DNA of 64,000 nucleotides, taken from positions 248,001 to 312,000 of the forward strand of contig VTFK01000123.1 of the NCBI GenBank assembly GCA_009617715.1, written 5' to 3'. The notes beneath the pieces were generated by a model. It saw only the letters and a list, made by a program, of their open reading frames with translations. It did no database searches and had not been told where the DNA came from. A program made the position numbers and the translations under genes. The DNA is from Plectrocnemia conspersa (Eukaryota; Arthropoda; Insecta; Trichoptera; Polycentropodidae). Positions 1 to 12,690 of this stretch are shown piece by piece; positions within the stretch are counted from its first letter, which is position 1, and each line of letters starts with the position of its first letter.

Positions 1-2140
1 TAATCATATTATTGCATATAAAAAATGTGCAAAATAGTTTTCAAGTTTGATGAAATATGTTAACGGTTATCAGTCATTTTATTATATTAAAACTCGAATC
101 GAATTAACAATGGGGAACATCAATGTAACATCGTCTTTTGCCGATTTTAAGAAACTTTGACCCGGTCCAAAATGTTTTTTTTTTTATATAGGACACAGAA
201 ATAAAAATACATCTGGAAAAAATGTATTGATCGGTCAAAAGAATCTGTTTTCTAAAACTTAAATTTTTCTTTTACGACATTCGTATTGGTAAAATAATGA
301 AATATTAAACAGTATATGAACCAAACATAGTATAAACGGTCCAAGATTCCATCGCTCAAAATCGCCGTTGGAAACAAGTGCGTGTACGCATGCATGCATG
401 CATATACAGTTTTCTAAAATTTATATGATCGTCAGAAAACGTTACCAGTTTTAAATTATTTTTTGTTATATAAATGTTATATAAATTAAAATAATAATTT
501 ATATGATAATATGGTGAAACAGGTTTATTTGAGTAAAATAATTCATTATCAGAGCCATATATAATATATAAAACTATCTTAATAAAAACTATTACTACTC
601 CAGAAATATACATTTTCAGAATTTTATAATGGTTTATCATATCATTGTCAATTTTATAAAATTAAAAAGGAAAAATTAATTGAACGTTTATTTTGGTCAC
701 CCTATTATATATCTCACCAACACAGAAATAAAAATACATCTAGAAAAAATACATTGATCGGTCAAAAGAATCGGTATTCTTAAACATATATAGTGATATT
801 TTTGCACTCACAGTGCAGTAGGAAATATTAGACATAATAAATATAGTGTAAATAATGCAATATGTTGGTTATTCCTAGTTTAACAATATTAAGGCTGATG
901 ATCTTTATATGTACATAAATAAATAACTTATATGTTATAATAATATATACATATAGTAGAATAGTACACAATTAAAATATTTGATTAGGAATATCCATAT
1001 GTCACATATAAAAAGTATATGTAAAACATGTTAAATGTTCATACATATAATAATATAATTCTATCCTAATATTAATATCTTTAAAATCACCATAAATCTT
1101 GCCTCACTCTCCTTGATATGAAAGCAGTTCTGTTTAACTACTACTTAAACACTATACAAGACACAATGTACCAGTTACATGTTCTTTGATTTTATGATAT
1201 GATTACAATATCCGGCGCTCTATGACTCGATGCGATGCATGCATCATGAGTTGTTTTGAAAGCTTCATGAAATATTTTAGCAGATGCACTTATAGACATT
1301 GTTCTGTTCAATATTATTTTATTTTATATGTTTTAAAACTGATCTGGTTACTATGTCGTTCCAGGTTTTTGCAAATTCGACTCGCATGAAAGATATTTCT
1401 TCTCTCGTTCCACTGACACGGTGCAGTTCTTAGAAAAATGTTAATCTATGGAGAAACACGACGCCGGATATTGTCATCGGCATAGTAAAAGAGAATACCG
1501 CTCAATTCCAATAAACTACTATTGTTGGTAAACTATTGACTAAACACCGACGTTTCTGAATGGAAATGCAAATAATTTGCCAATTATGGTCATAAATGCA
1601 TACAAAAATAAAGGATTAGAATATAACATTTTTGTATTTAATTATTGAGAATAACTGATTTGGACAGGCCAAATAAGTGGCAAATTTTATTGTTAAAAAA
1701 CTGTCGTGGCAAAATCATTACTTGATCTGTGTGAATCTCGTGCAATTGCGATATTTGTACCATAATCGAATGCCATTATTAACTATTCCAAGAACGGAGG
1801 ATGCAAATTTTTTCATCAAAAATTCACACCTAATATAATTAATATAATAAATCAAGTTGTCATCATTTTTAAAAATCACAAAATTTTATCAAAGCAAAAG
1901 TGATGACTGGCAATAAAATGTAGTTATATTATCTTTGTGTTGAAAATGTTGTACAGTGTCATAATTATATGCTAACAATTAAATAAGAAATGGTTTCAAA
2001 GTATAGTTATTTTTCATTTGAGCTTAGGAATTAATTGAATTTTTTTCACACGAGTATTATGTAATACAAATAGTCCATAAAAACCAGATTGTGTATTAAA
2101 TTTATTGGACGATAAATTAAAATCGTGATCTTCCTTCAAC
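1..2140. other. AT-rich intergenic DNA with a short direct repeat
   Basis: I see no gene here; open frames are short and A/T-biased. A diverged direct repeat is present: a block with ACACAGAAATAAAAATACAT and TTGATCGGTCAAAAGAATC occurs at about 190-250 and again at about 720-775. This suggests two remnants of one dispersed element. Confidence 0.5.
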
Positions 2141-2175
2141 CGTTTGTCAACGGCAATAAAACCTAAGCAATTCTT

Positions 2176-2345
2176 TATTGGCTATATAAATCTTCCAGCA
2201 CGTTTCTCGCCTACAGGGTGGGCCCTAAATAAACCGACGTCAAATTATCTGAGCTTCCTGCTCAATCGCGAACGTTTCTTCGTCTCGTGCCATTCGAATT
2301 TCCGGTACTTGACTCCCTTCGGACTGTGGAGAGTCTAGCAGCTCT
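2176..2345 (+). promoter_or_regulatory. Possible TATA promoter and GC-richer leader
   Basis: A good TATA box (CTATATAAAT, about 2182-2191) stands in front of a roughly 150-base stretch clearly richer in G and C than its surroundings. The stretch has a 64-codon open frame ending at 2338, with no domain I recognise. A promoter with a short first exon would fit, but I see no convincing downstream exon, so this is only a candidate. Confidence 0.2.
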
Positions 2346-3173
2346 GGTGCTTACACGTGCTGTCGATTATTTTTATTTAACACCAGAAAATAAGCAAACT
2401 CACCTATGTAGAAAGATAAACTGCAGATAGATTAATTCATAAACAGGAACCATACACACGTGTTTTGGGGACTGCAAGCTCTGCTTCTTTTAGAAGTATG
2501 GGTATCATCAACAAAAAAATATTTTGATTAAAGGCAAGTCGTGCTTAAATTAATTGGAAGAGAAACCGCGACGGAACAAAAGACAGAGACCAGATTGCCA
2601 GGGAGCGCTGTCTCTATTCTTTATTTTTGGTTTTGGACCCTTAGCTAATGAGTAAACCGAGCTGTTTTAATAACCAAAGCGTTTTTCACAAACCACGTCT
2701 GCCGTGGGATAAACATCGACAAGAAAAGGAACAGAAGCATCATAGCATTATATACAAATGTACAAAGGAAGGTCTATAATTTTCCGACCTTTTATATTAA
2801 AATTCTTTTCATATTACCATTGACATATTTTTCATTAAAAACATTCACATTTATATGTATAAGACATCTACCCTCAATAGTTTTTCTAACTAACATATAT
2901 TAAATATATTATATAAATAGACAGAACACCCAGAATTGCACAATAGCCACGCATACTTTTGAAAGCCATTGATTATAAGATAACTATAATTAAGAACTGG
3001 CTGCAAAGTAAACATCTTTTGATTATAAACTTGATGTGTCACCGACTCTCAGACTTTCATTCTGGTAGGCACTGTTTTTTTTGAGATAAATGTGCCGGAA
3101 CGCACAATATAAAATAAAAAATATATTTTTTGTTCTTAACAAAAACTTAATTTATTTTATTTTAGGCAAATGC
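2346..3173. other. Intergenic DNA, nothing recognised
   Basis: AT-rich sequence with no usable open frame and no repeat that I could match elsewhere in the window. Confidence 0.4.
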
Positions 3174-3695
3174 TCATAGTAAAATCCAACTTTTATCCAA
3201 TACATCCGACAAATCTTCTCGACTCATCTTTCTGTTAGTATAAAGGGCCGAATGTCGTATTCTGAGTAACCACAGATCAATGTACTTTAAAGTATCTGAA
3301 AGTCTTTGAGATAGTCCGACAAGTTTTATGATCAAAAGTGCTAAAATTGTCTTTGACTTCAACGAATTAATATTGACAATTAATTCATCTGTTTTCAAAG
3401 ATTCATTCACAGAATTCTTGAATCATTTCTATTTCATTTGCTTGCAGTCTGATTAACAAGTTTCTAATTTACACTTTTCCGAATGTCAGTTGAGTATTAA
3501 TACCTTCAAACCAATGTACGCAAGACCAATACGCCAACTCATTGTTTTTTTACTATCAAGCAATATTTTTTCTATCGACGCTTTCAATTTTGTATAAAAT
3601 GCATTTGAGTCAATGGGAGGATTCTTTCTTGAATCTTTTTCGTGGTGTTTTACTTCACGAAAGTGAAGATCACGTATAGCAGCATTAGTGCATTT
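3174..3695 (-). pseudogene. Decayed coding sequence, unknown family
   Basis: Three consecutive minus-strand segments in different frames read like protein. From 3695 to 3486 there are 69 open codons with a charged N-terminal half (motifs IRDLHFREVKHHEK and KASIEKILLDSKK). A short piece follows at about 3465-3400 (RLQANEIEMIQEF). The next is 3410-3174 (SQRLSDTLKYIDLWLLRIRH, then MSREDLSDVLDKSW). The pieces abut in order and are separated by frame changes and stops, as expected of a decayed gene or transposon ORF. I do not recognise the family. No intron borders explain the frame changes. It could instead be chance, but the length, composition and order argue against that. Confidence 0.35.
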
Positions 3696-3699
3696 TTAT

Positions 3700-5185
3700 T
3701 TTCACAATTACTTTTTACAGATGTTGTCCTGTAGTTCCAAACTTAATTCTGATACTTGGAGAGAGGTTAAAATAGATGGAACATTCGTATGTATATATGT
3801 ACATACATAATTTTATCGAATTTATTGTATATACAATAGCTTACAATGTTTATTTTATGCGGATTTTCATATATATTAAATAATTAGAAATAAATTTACT
3901 GCGATAAAATTATTGAACCGATTGACATAAAATCTTTGCGCCTTGAAACAACAAATACAAAAACGTAATAAAGACCTTTCCAACATTTTGTTTCGTTCAA
4001 GGAACGAATTCTGCGAATTTTCGGTCATAATATATACCACCAATAAATAGTATTATATTCGAAAATGTTTTTAAAAAGAAGCGTCTTATTGTCTCACATT
4101 TTGGAGCGGCACTAGTCACTCAGGTATATTGAGAGAAAAAACAATTACCTGTGTTGTTTCATTCTGAAATTTTTTCAAGTTTTATTTAAGATAATATAAA
4201 CAAATATTTTACAAATATTCGATTGAGAACGTCAAAGTCAAAGTGAAATGCATTCCTCATAACAAAACATATTGGAATATTTATCGCAGACTTCGTTTAC
4301 GTGTAGAGAGAATCTCTGCATGCTCTCAATTTACAATGGAAGTTTCTCTAGTCAAAATTTTCTCACCGAGGTTATAGGAATAAGCTGATGGCGAAAGGGA
4401 AAGAGAAAATGGCACACTTTCGACACTAAAGGGCAGACGATTAACAAAAGTTCATCTTCATAAAGAATCAAAATAATTTTGTAGAGAAAAATCCGCAACA
4501 GATGAAATTTATCAATATATTATTCCACTTTTACATCATAAAACCAAATATGTTTTAAATACTCTTCTGCTATCCAATAAGAGTAAAAACATTGATATAA
4601 GGAATCAAATGCTCCAAGAACAATTTTTTCTGTGAATTGATTCGAACACCTTCGATAAAAGGTGCCAGAACTGCTTGTAGGTACCAGTTGGTACTGATTT
4701 GTCCCATTGTAATGCATTGGGCTCACGTCTTATAGGTTACAATAAAAGAATAAAAAATAATACCACAAAAATAACTCCATAAACCTTTTTTTCATCACTT
4801 CGAAACACAACAAAAAATAAATATTGCTTCCGTCAAATAAACATTGTTTAAATTATCATTTGTAATTATCGGACGGCCGCTCAACAGCTCAGATTCATAT
4901 AGGGGATGATTTGAAGGTAAAGTTAGACCCTAATACGATTAGATAGCAATTTTCGACCAAGCTTTCTCGAACAATCATTATGAAAAATCAGAAAGAATCA
5001 CCGGAATTTGACTCTATCATCTAATACTAACACCTGTTTTTTTCTGTAAATTATATATTTTGTACAATAAGCTTTTTCGAAGTTTAATTGGCTACAAAAC
5101 TAAGCCAATAATATTGTATTTGAATCCCGATGGATTAAGAAACATTATTATAAACTATCTACGGGAAAAGCATGCGTTAGCTCGC
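3700..5185. other. Intergenic DNA; retroposon-like tail near 4.66-4.76 kb
   Basis: No gene seen. The stretch around 4660-4765 (TTGTAATGCATTGGGCTCACG followed by an A/T-rich tail) is recognisably related to about 48775-48845. That marks it as the end of the same dispersed, probably SINE-like, repeat. Confidence 0.35.
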
Positions 5186-5244
5186 CTACAAATACATATT
5201 AAATACGTCTAAAAATATCTTAAAATAATAAATAATAAACGGAC

Positions 5245-6032
5245 CTTTCATGCTTGGACATCTCATGCGCTTTTTCCTCTGAGAAGATCCATTGCTAGTA
5301 ACGGAGTTCACTACAACTGGAGAATCGTCACAGTGAAGCGTAGTAACCGGGTGTATCTTCTTCAGACTGATATTTCTACTAGCAACCACTGGAGATCCGT
5401 CGTTCGGCACTTTCGGAGCTGGTTCTCTAGGCATTTCGCTCGGCACTGAAGTAACTTTGAGCAGATTTTAGACGAACCCCTATCTTTAGTTAGATAGGCG
5501 CCAATGGAGTGCCTCCTTCTGGTGTTGGCAGACAAAGGCATCGTGTGAAAGACTTCATCGCTCTCTGAATGCAAAACCCTCCTCCTTCCAGCGTGGCGAT
5601 TTTCAGAAGCATTCCTGCTGTGCGTGAAACGTCTATTAGATCTACCAACGAATGGAGAGCAATGATCAGCTGGAGCTATATCTGACGGTCTAGGTTCTCC
5701 CAACAATATAGATTGAGGATCTTGATTGCAAGCAGCGTTAGCTGATAACGAACGAAGCAAAGATGTAAAGCTCCTTTTTGTGCTTTGATCTCTTCCGGAT
5801 TTTGCGGTGGGTATCAAGTAATGATTCTTTGATAATACATCAGAGTATAGAGGCGGTTCCGAGCATGGTGAGTCAATACTGCTCCTGCTGAAGAACTCTA
5901 CATCTCTAGATAAAGATCTAGGTGATGTACAGTCGCTAGAACTGCCCAAGCTGAGCTTTGTGGGTCTTTGGTGCACTTGGTTGGCGTTGGAGTCTTTGCC
6001 GTTGGACGAAACGGTGAAGTACGAGGGGTTAT
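5245..6032 (-). CDS. Ser/Arg-rich exon of an unrecognised gene, apparently frameshifted
   Basis: A minus-strand exon begins after a good acceptor (TTTGTTTCAG, exon from 6032). It reads for roughly 190 codons (NPSYFTVSSNGKDSN... to about 5470) as a Ser/Arg-rich, probably disordered protein with basic phosphosite-like patches (RRRHSIGAYL, KRSFTSLLRSLS). Near 5466-5470 the good reading moves to the next frame (VPSEMPREPAPKVP... RKKRMRCPSMK) and runs to a possible weak donor at 5244/5243 (AAAG|GTCCGT), or to a stop at 5186 if unspliced. One extra A in the A4 run on the coding strand would join the frames. There is no room for an intron between them. Either the base is missing from the assembly or this is a recent lesion. 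Other exons are not identified. The family is unknown; the protein looks like a signalling or scaffold tail. Confidence 0.5.
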
Positions 6033-8219
6033 CTGAAACAAAAAATAAAACGAACGTTTATTGGAGTTGAACAGTTGCATTCAGTAACAGTACAGTCAGA
6101 TTTGTCAGTGCCAAAAACAGGCACAAGAACCGTTTAATTAGGGCAATGACAATCGAGCATCCATATCCGCGCGTGGTCTCCTTTCTTGGAAGCAAAGCGA
6201 TGATCCAAAGGCATCACGTATCATTCTGGTATACTTTTGCATTCTAATGCAAAAGCAGCACCAGAAGTGATTAGATTTAGGATTCTGAACGTAAACGGAA
6301 ATGGACGTCAATGATGATCAAGCGATGCTTATCGGTTATCACCAAATTATTCCATATATGAGATAAAACGTACATAACTAATACGAAAGGTGAATAGTAA
6401 ATATCTTATGAAACATTAACAATATAATACAATAGTGCATTGAGTAACAGAGACATTCACACAATAGAGTTTTATTAGAAACTGTCCCTTTAGATTTATT
6501 ATCAATGGTTTGAGTTGACATATCAAATGCGATGGTAATCGGCATATTAATTTTTTTAACAATGATAGTTATAAATAAATTATTTGAGCAATAAATTTTA
6601 TCTGTAAATTAAATACAAATTTCGTCTAAAAAAATCTTTAATCTTATTTATAATTTAATATATACGTACTACGAAGATGAGACTAACGAAAACATTAAAA
6701 TTGCAATACATTTTGATGAAAAATTTTGTCGTAGATAAGTGGGCAATGAGTCAATTAAATTTGAGAATCTATGATTTAGCTGAACACGCACAAAACAAAG
6801 CTACGCCGAATTTACCGAATATAACCTTACAAGCCTGAGAAAGGAGTCATTCGAATTCCCAATATTTCAATCAGATATAAGTTTTTGACCTGGAGATAAA
6901 AAATTTTGCACAAATTATAAAGCTAATTTCAATAACATTATATATATTATACTTAAAAATAAAAAATAGGATATATGAATTTAAAAAGAAAGTAGTGCAA
7001 CTACAGCGACTAAAAATATTAATTATTTTTGAAAAATGCCACAATAAATTAATTGACATGAAAAAGGGTTTTCGCTCTAAAGCAGCTAAACTTATTACAT
7101 ACACGACTTATGTTATATTTATTAGCTTAATTGTCGTTTTCCTCTTTGTCAGCTTCCTTCGCTCTTTTCTTTATTTTTATTAGCGTAAAAAACGAGCGTC
7201 TCTCTATCGTTAAAGAAGCGCTGATTGAATGACAATGCTCATCTTTATGACGAGTAAAAATACCGGAACGTGCGTCGACATGTTAATGAACATATATATT
7301 TTAACGTGGCTTCTATCGCCTTTACCCCCGAATACATCTTAATTAAGGGGCGATTCTTTTTGGCCATAACGAAAAAAATCGCGGTCGTAACCAACGCCGT
7401 CTAGTGGCAGTCGCGATTATTTTTTTGTTTTGAAATTATTCTCGGAAATCCTAACCGCCGTCGAACACGTGCCGCCGCTGTTGTTTACAACGTGTAAATA
7501 TAAATATGATTATGATGCAGAGGCAATGTTTTTGACAGTGGCGCCCAACCTCGACCTTTGAGAGGATTCGTTTTTTTTTCAATCTCCTCCCTTTTAGAAA
7601 GATTAATCTTTGTCGTCATTTTTATTTTGGCTGCGTTCCACGGTCGCGGACGATTTATTTCGATTAGTGTTTCGGTTATGGACGAATTATTTGCGCTTTT
7701 GAACCATGTGATCTTTTTATGAATAAAATCTTTCTTTAGAAAATAAAAATAATTTTTAATATTTCGGGGAAATGATACATAAGGAATGTTTAAAATTATA
7801 CCGCTAACGTTCAATATTATATAAAAAACGTAGTTCTGAATCTTATAAACTGATATTTTTTTAATTCAACTGATAACTGAAATATTAATCACTTAAAATT
7901 GAGTTTTAAATTTTTTTCAGTTACTAAAACAAATATATGCAGAATTCACTTTTGCGAATCTCGAGAACTGTATTTTGAGATCAACAAACCAATACCGCCC
8001 TGTGTACTTACACATATCGCTACCGCCCCTCAAGGCGACTGACCATTTAGAGAGCAGAAAATTAAGATAATTGTGTTTTTGTGCACCTACTGATTAAAAA
8101 TGATAAATAAATAGACTATAGACCATCTTTATTTTGTGCCATCTACATGTCCTACTTCTTCAAAAAAGAGATGAGTTAAGAAATTTATCTCAAATATGAT
8201 AAATATCATTAGTAACGAC
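6033..8219. other. Intergenic or intronic DNA upstream of the 5.2-6.0 kb exon
   Basis: This would be intron or 5' flank of the minus-strand exon at 5245-6032. It includes a somewhat GC-richer patch at 7250-7690 with no coherent frame. At 8103-8121 the sequence AATAAATAGACTATAG equals the end of the fold-back MITE at 8492-8700, so a degraded relative of that MITE probably ends here. Confidence 0.35.
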
Positions 8220-8491
8220 TAGCGATTCCGATCCCGGGATCCCGAACGATTTTCAATACCTGATGAGTCCCGGAATTATAAAACATAATCCCGAAATTTT
8301 CAAGCACAGTCGAATTATTATTAACAAAATCATATTACACATACTTGTGCGAGTTGCACGTGCCTTTTGTGGAACACCGAATGCTTGCGGATAATAAATT
8401 ATTTACTGCGTTACGCATTGATGACAACATGGAGTATAAAAATCATTGTATTTAAATGAATTTCGAGAGCGAAAAATGTTAAATAACAAAA

Positions 8492-8700
8492 CTATAGTCT
8501 ATTTATTTTCAAGAGTCAGTGCGCAAGAACATTGTTTAACGCGTAATCAAAATGTGCTCTTAAATTTCTTGATTGGTCGAAATGAAACGATTGATCTTAC
8601 GGCGAACGACCAATCACAGGGCAGAAATTTAAAAGCATGTTATGATTACGCGTTAAACAATGTTCTTGCGCACTGACTCTTGAAAATAAATAGACTATAG
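8492..8700. mobile_element. Fold-back MITE with 58-bp perfect inverted ends
   Basis: The first 58 bases, starting CTATAGTCTATTTATTTTCA, are repeated exactly in reverse complement at the end. Beyond them the arms stay partly complementary (both contain TTAAATTTCT and a GATTGGTCG/CGACCAATC pair), so the whole 209-bp unit can fold on itself. A 76-codon frame crosses it only because of the palindrome and is not a gene. It lies inside the hAT relic and so inserted after it. No target duplication was clear. Confidence 0.85.
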
Positions 8701-9291
8701 AGCTCATTTAAGGTGATAAATAATGTTGTAATGAATGTAAAACACATAAAATTTTAAAATTGAACCCAACGTCCTGGATCGTAATGGATTTGTCATCAAT
8801 AAAAACATTATTTATTACCTTTAATGAGCCCTCATTTTACAACAATAACAATCTGAAATTAAAAAAATGACAATCAACAAAAAATTGCTCCCGTTAGATA
8901 TTATATAATCAGGAATATTTTTAATTTCATACCCTCGTACATTATATTTCAATCAAATATTTTCGCCCTTCAATAATGAATAAACAACCAAAATATAATA
9001 TTCATAAAAAATATGGTGATATTAATTCGATATGGAAATATCGTTGAAAAGAAATTTAATATCCGACTATTTTTTAATCAAAGAAGATCAATCACTTGAC
9101 GCTGTGCTTGCACGGATGACATATCTCGAGATGGTTTACCATTCAATATATTTAATACATCGATTGATTTGAGAGCAGCTCTTATAGCCAAAGGATACCA
9201 ATCTCTTCCTTTTTTTGTAACTTCGATTCGTAAAAAAAAAAAGAAATAAGATTGATGAAAGTCGATTACGTAAAAAAAATAGAAAACGTTT

Positions 9292-9980
9292 TAGTTTGAC
9301 GTTTGACGAGTGGACTTCGCTAATAAACGCTACATGAACATTAATGTGCACAGTGAAACTAAAAAAAATTGGGTGCATGGATCAATGCCAGCCAATTCTT
9401 GTGTTCAATTATTAAATAAATGTCTGGAAAACCATCATATATCATTGAATAACGATATAGTTTCTATAGTAACAGAAACTTGTAATGTCTGAACATCAAT
9501 TATGCATCGTTCATGGAATTCACCTCACCATTTCTGAAGTCTTTTACAAGAAAATTCTAACTGAAAATTTGGAATCTTGCTATGAAAAAAATGATCAATA
9601 TCAATATACTGATGGATACGAATATGAAGAAGGTACAATGGTTTAGTCTGAAACTGAAAAAAGTTTTATCTGAAAATCACCGCATCAACGATTTAAAAGA
9701 GTCACAAAATTCGTAGCAATATTTAAAAGATCACCGACTAAAAATAATTTTATTCTACAAAATAATATAGGAAAAGAACTTTCACTTATATGATATTAGA
9801 CTGTAAAACCAGATGGAACAGTCTTTATAATATGCTGAAACGATTTTTATTTTTAAAAACATGTATAGAAAAAACTAATAGATATAAAGAATTTTTCGGT
9901 GACATTTAATGAAAATGAAGAAATTATACAGGTATTAAAACCTCTAAAATTAGCAGTCGAAGCACTCTGCCGCAATTTTT
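9292..9980 (+). pseudogene. hAT transposase, decayed
   Basis: This is the catalytic part of a hAT transposase, broken by frameshifts and stops. FDEWTS matches the conserved segment around the first catalytic Asp of hAT enzymes. TETCN corresponds to the usual TDNASN-type block. CKTRWNSLYNML is the hallmark TRWNS motif. The reading changes frame after LTFDEWTSLINAT, stops after TETCNV at 9492, and is then interrupted by the ~1 kb insertion near 10.0 kb. It cannot make an active enzyme. It is nevertheless the likely parent type that could once have moved the two short derivatives at 15.1 and 17.3 kb. Confidence 0.75.
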
Positions 9981-10002
9981 AAATACAGTTTTATTCCTCT
10001 CT

Positions 10003-11025
10003 GGAAGTTGTCCGAACCGAAGTTACAACTAAAGTCGGCCGAGATCTACGACTTGCGTAAGCGACCACACTGTTGTAAATTTCATATGCCGTCCGGACGG
10101 CGGCTTCTGTCACGTACAGCCGGCATATTTTGCGCGATCGAAAAAAAGTGCCAAATAATCGCAATTTTTAAATTGTCATATTATTAAAATTACGCTACTG
10201 ATAATTATAAACGTTTGTGTGGGCACTCACCAATACAATATCAATGAAAGCTTTTCTGTCGTAAATATTCAATTTACGCAAAATCTTTTGTCGGCTTTTG
10301 CAAAATGCCATAAGGCATACAAATGATACAGAATACGAACACCACATCTGTGACTATCCTAGAATTTGTCGCCATCGATTCTAAATAAGAATTCGTTATG
10401 GCGTGACATTTATATAAACCGATCTAGGAAAATACATAAGGATATTCGAAACGATTTTTTTTTAACAAAATCAAGTACCACTAATTATTTTTTAATTATT
10501 TAATTTTATATGAAAAAAAACATAATAACGATATCTGTAAGAAGAATAAACTATCAAAAATATAATTAATCCCTTTTGGTGCCCTAAAATATTCAAAGTC
10601 TGTTGTCCCCGATAAGCATGTGGTATTATAACTTGACCACGTGACCACGATGCAGCGCTCGACATGCGTGTTAACCATAGGACGCCTACGCGCATACTGA
10701 AATTGAACCGAGTTACTCGTTCTATCTCAGTTTGCGAAAAAACATATCATTATCTCTCTCACTCTCGTCACTTAACACGCAAGAGAGCGAAATGGGAAGT
10801 ATCTCACCGCTCGCGCTCGAAAGAGCTGCTCCGACTTCGGTACATTTTACTCGGAAATAATGCTGACAATGTTCGGAAGCACTCGAAGCTGGCCAAGTCG
10901 ACTGAATTACCTCCACTTTACCTCCCGTTCTCGGTAACCTCGGACAACTTCCGAGAGATTTTAGAGCGAGTAGAACCGAACTCGACCGAAGTAGCCCACT
11001 ATATTCTTCGTCAGACAATTGATCG
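10003..11025 (-). mobile_element. ~1 kb non-autonomous element, copy 1
   Basis: This region is the reverse complement of 58492-59572 over nearly its whole length. One end reads CTCTGGAAGTTG followed by CCGAACCGAAGTT, and the same word GGAAGTTG recurs below the ends. The interior includes a CTCTCTCACTCTCGTCACTT block and a GACGCCTACGCGCATACTG block. It interrupts the hAT transposase relic, so it inserted later. It encodes no transposase. Both copies keep a ~98-codon frame open, but the silent and replacement differences I counted show no sign of selection. Confidence 0.75.
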
Positions 11026-11606
11026 AGCTTAAGTCTTCATTAAACAAAGATTTATTAATTTCTATACAAAAACACCGATTTAACTGATACACTAAAATAT
11101 TTATTTAACTCTTCAGCATTCAATGACAACAAAACAACTCGTAAAACTATAAAAGAAACTATTCAAAAACTTATTGAAAGATTAAGTAAAGAAAAAGATC
11201 AATATATAATCCAAATATCAGAGCCACTAATAACGTCGAATCGAATGAAACAATGAAACAAGAGTTACAGGATATAATCGCAAAAAGCTTGATGATATGT
11301 GAACCAAAAGTTCGAAATTGCACTAGATCCTGGATAAAATCAGATCCAGGCTAAATGATGAAACGCTTGATGCTATGATGTTCTTCGTGCATTTTATTCA
11401 AAATAATGTTTTCCATTAATTTGACTTTATACATTGTATGTCATAAAAAACAGATGTAAAAATATATTGTATTATTCATTTAAAATTATTTTTATCGATA
11501 AAATAATATAACTAATATTAAATCCAGGATCCCGGGATCGACTAATTGCAATTCCGAAATCACGTAATTAAAATTTTGACCCGGGGTTGGAATCCCTAGT
11601 ACCGAC

Positions 11607-12345
11607 GCGTAAAAATTCTCATAATTATATTGAACTCATTCCATCGGTTAATAAATTAATTAAAATTATAAATAAAATGAGGAAGCAGTGGCAAAAAACT
11701 GAGCCTCCGCAATTAAAAAAATGTATATTAAAAAATATTTTCTGGATAGATTGAACATGTTTTTTTCAGATTTTTTTTTGATGGATAACCGAAGATTTTT
11801 TGGTTTAGAATCAGGGACATCATATCTATTACTTTTATTAGTACGTCCAGGGGAATTATGTATGGAGGTGTGAATTTGTATAATAATATTCCTAGGACAA
11901 TTCGTAAAAATAAAACAGTAATTGCTTAAAATATGAACGTAGCCCTCAACAATTGTACATGAAAAAGTTTTTTGTCAAAGTCATCGATTGTTAACCATTT
12001 AAAAAAATATTCGCTAAATTAATTCTTCCAGCTCATTGGTGCGAATTTTATTTTGTACACCATTTTTTATGTAATTTTTCAATATAAGTCATATCAACTC
12101 TCTTTGTGTATCGATATATAAATACAGCGTGTTCAACGACCTGCCAATAATACTACATACGTGATCGACCAAGCGCTTTTAAAGCCAATGAGCCAAATAT
12201 GTATGTTTTTATTATATATTGAAAATCTCTTTCGATTAATTCTATTATATTCAAAACCAAACAGCTGAAATGGCCATACAACAAACAAGGAAGGATACGC
12301 GAGGAGAAATTTATATTCAAAATACAGAAAGAGAAGAGGCGCGGG
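11607..12345. other. Intergenic DNA, nothing recognised
   Basis: AT-rich flank between the hAT relic and a GC-richer island. No gene or clear repeat seen. Confidence 0.4.
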
Positions 12346-12545
12346 TCCAAATGCGTCGTTCCGGCACATGTTGGGATCGGGCAGCCCCATCCGGTGTATT
12401 CTCGACACGTTGCCCCAGCGGTAGCCAACCTTTTTGAACTTCGAATAGTATGGCGCCGCAATGTTTGTTTACGCGCGCGGAAGGAATGCGGGATTGCACA
12501 ACTGGCAGCCAATGCGTGTACGCTCAGAGAATATAATTGCGTCGT
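12346..12545. promoter_or_regulatory. GC-rich island, possible promoter or 5' exon
   Basis: About 200 bases with many CpGs (GTTTACGCGCGCGGAAGG, TATGGCGCCGCAATG) stand out from AT-rich surroundings. Several overlapping frames are open on both strands (91, 119 and 60 codons on minus, 74 on plus), as happens in GC-rich DNA without being coding. None shows a motif I know. A promoter or untranslated first exon is the simplest reading. Confidence 0.25.
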
Positions 12546-12564
12546 AAAAGTTCATCAAGGTAAT

Positions 12565-12690
12565 CTAACCGAGCGTTCACACTACAACGGCGACGGCTCG
12601 ATTTTACAATTTACATAAGAACAGATCACAAATTTCTCATATAAAAAAAAATTCTCAGAAGTCAAAAATTCACGACAAAAGCATTTCGGA
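12565..12690. repeat. Fragment of the GAGCGTTCCCAC MITE family
   Basis: CCGAGCGTTCACAC, then ACGGCGACGGCTCGATTTTA, then TTCTCAGAAGTCAAAAATTC and ACGACAAAAGCA match pieces of the family best seen at 35155-35400 and 53690-54370. Order and orientation are scrambled or deleted, so this is a remnant. Confidence 0.55.

Larger units (their letters stand above)
8220..11598 (+). mobile_element. Long decayed hAT transposon with nested insertions
   Basis: The left end (TAGCGATTCCGATCCCGGGA) and right end (TTGGAATCCCTA) are diverged terminal inverted repeats of the same family as 15095-15709. The flanks are 8-bp target duplications with one mismatch (GTAACGAC at 8212-8219, GTACCGAC at 11599-11606). Both features are typical of hAT elements. 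Transposase remnants lie in order on the plus strand: SLTFDEWTSLINAT (about 9292-9333), NINVHSETKKNW with VSIVTETCNV (to 9492), DCKTRWNSLYNMLKRFL (about 9799-9850), LKPLKLAVEALC (about 9935-9970), then DTLKYLFNSSAFND after the nested insert (about 11075-11130). Frameshifts and stops make it inactive. It carries a fold-back MITE (8492-8700) and a ~1 kb insertion (about 10003-11025). Confidence 0.8.

Noticed and set aside
8446..8676. 76-codon open frame
   Set aside because: It runs through the fold-back MITE; its two ends are the inverted arms, so it is a by-product of the palindrome.
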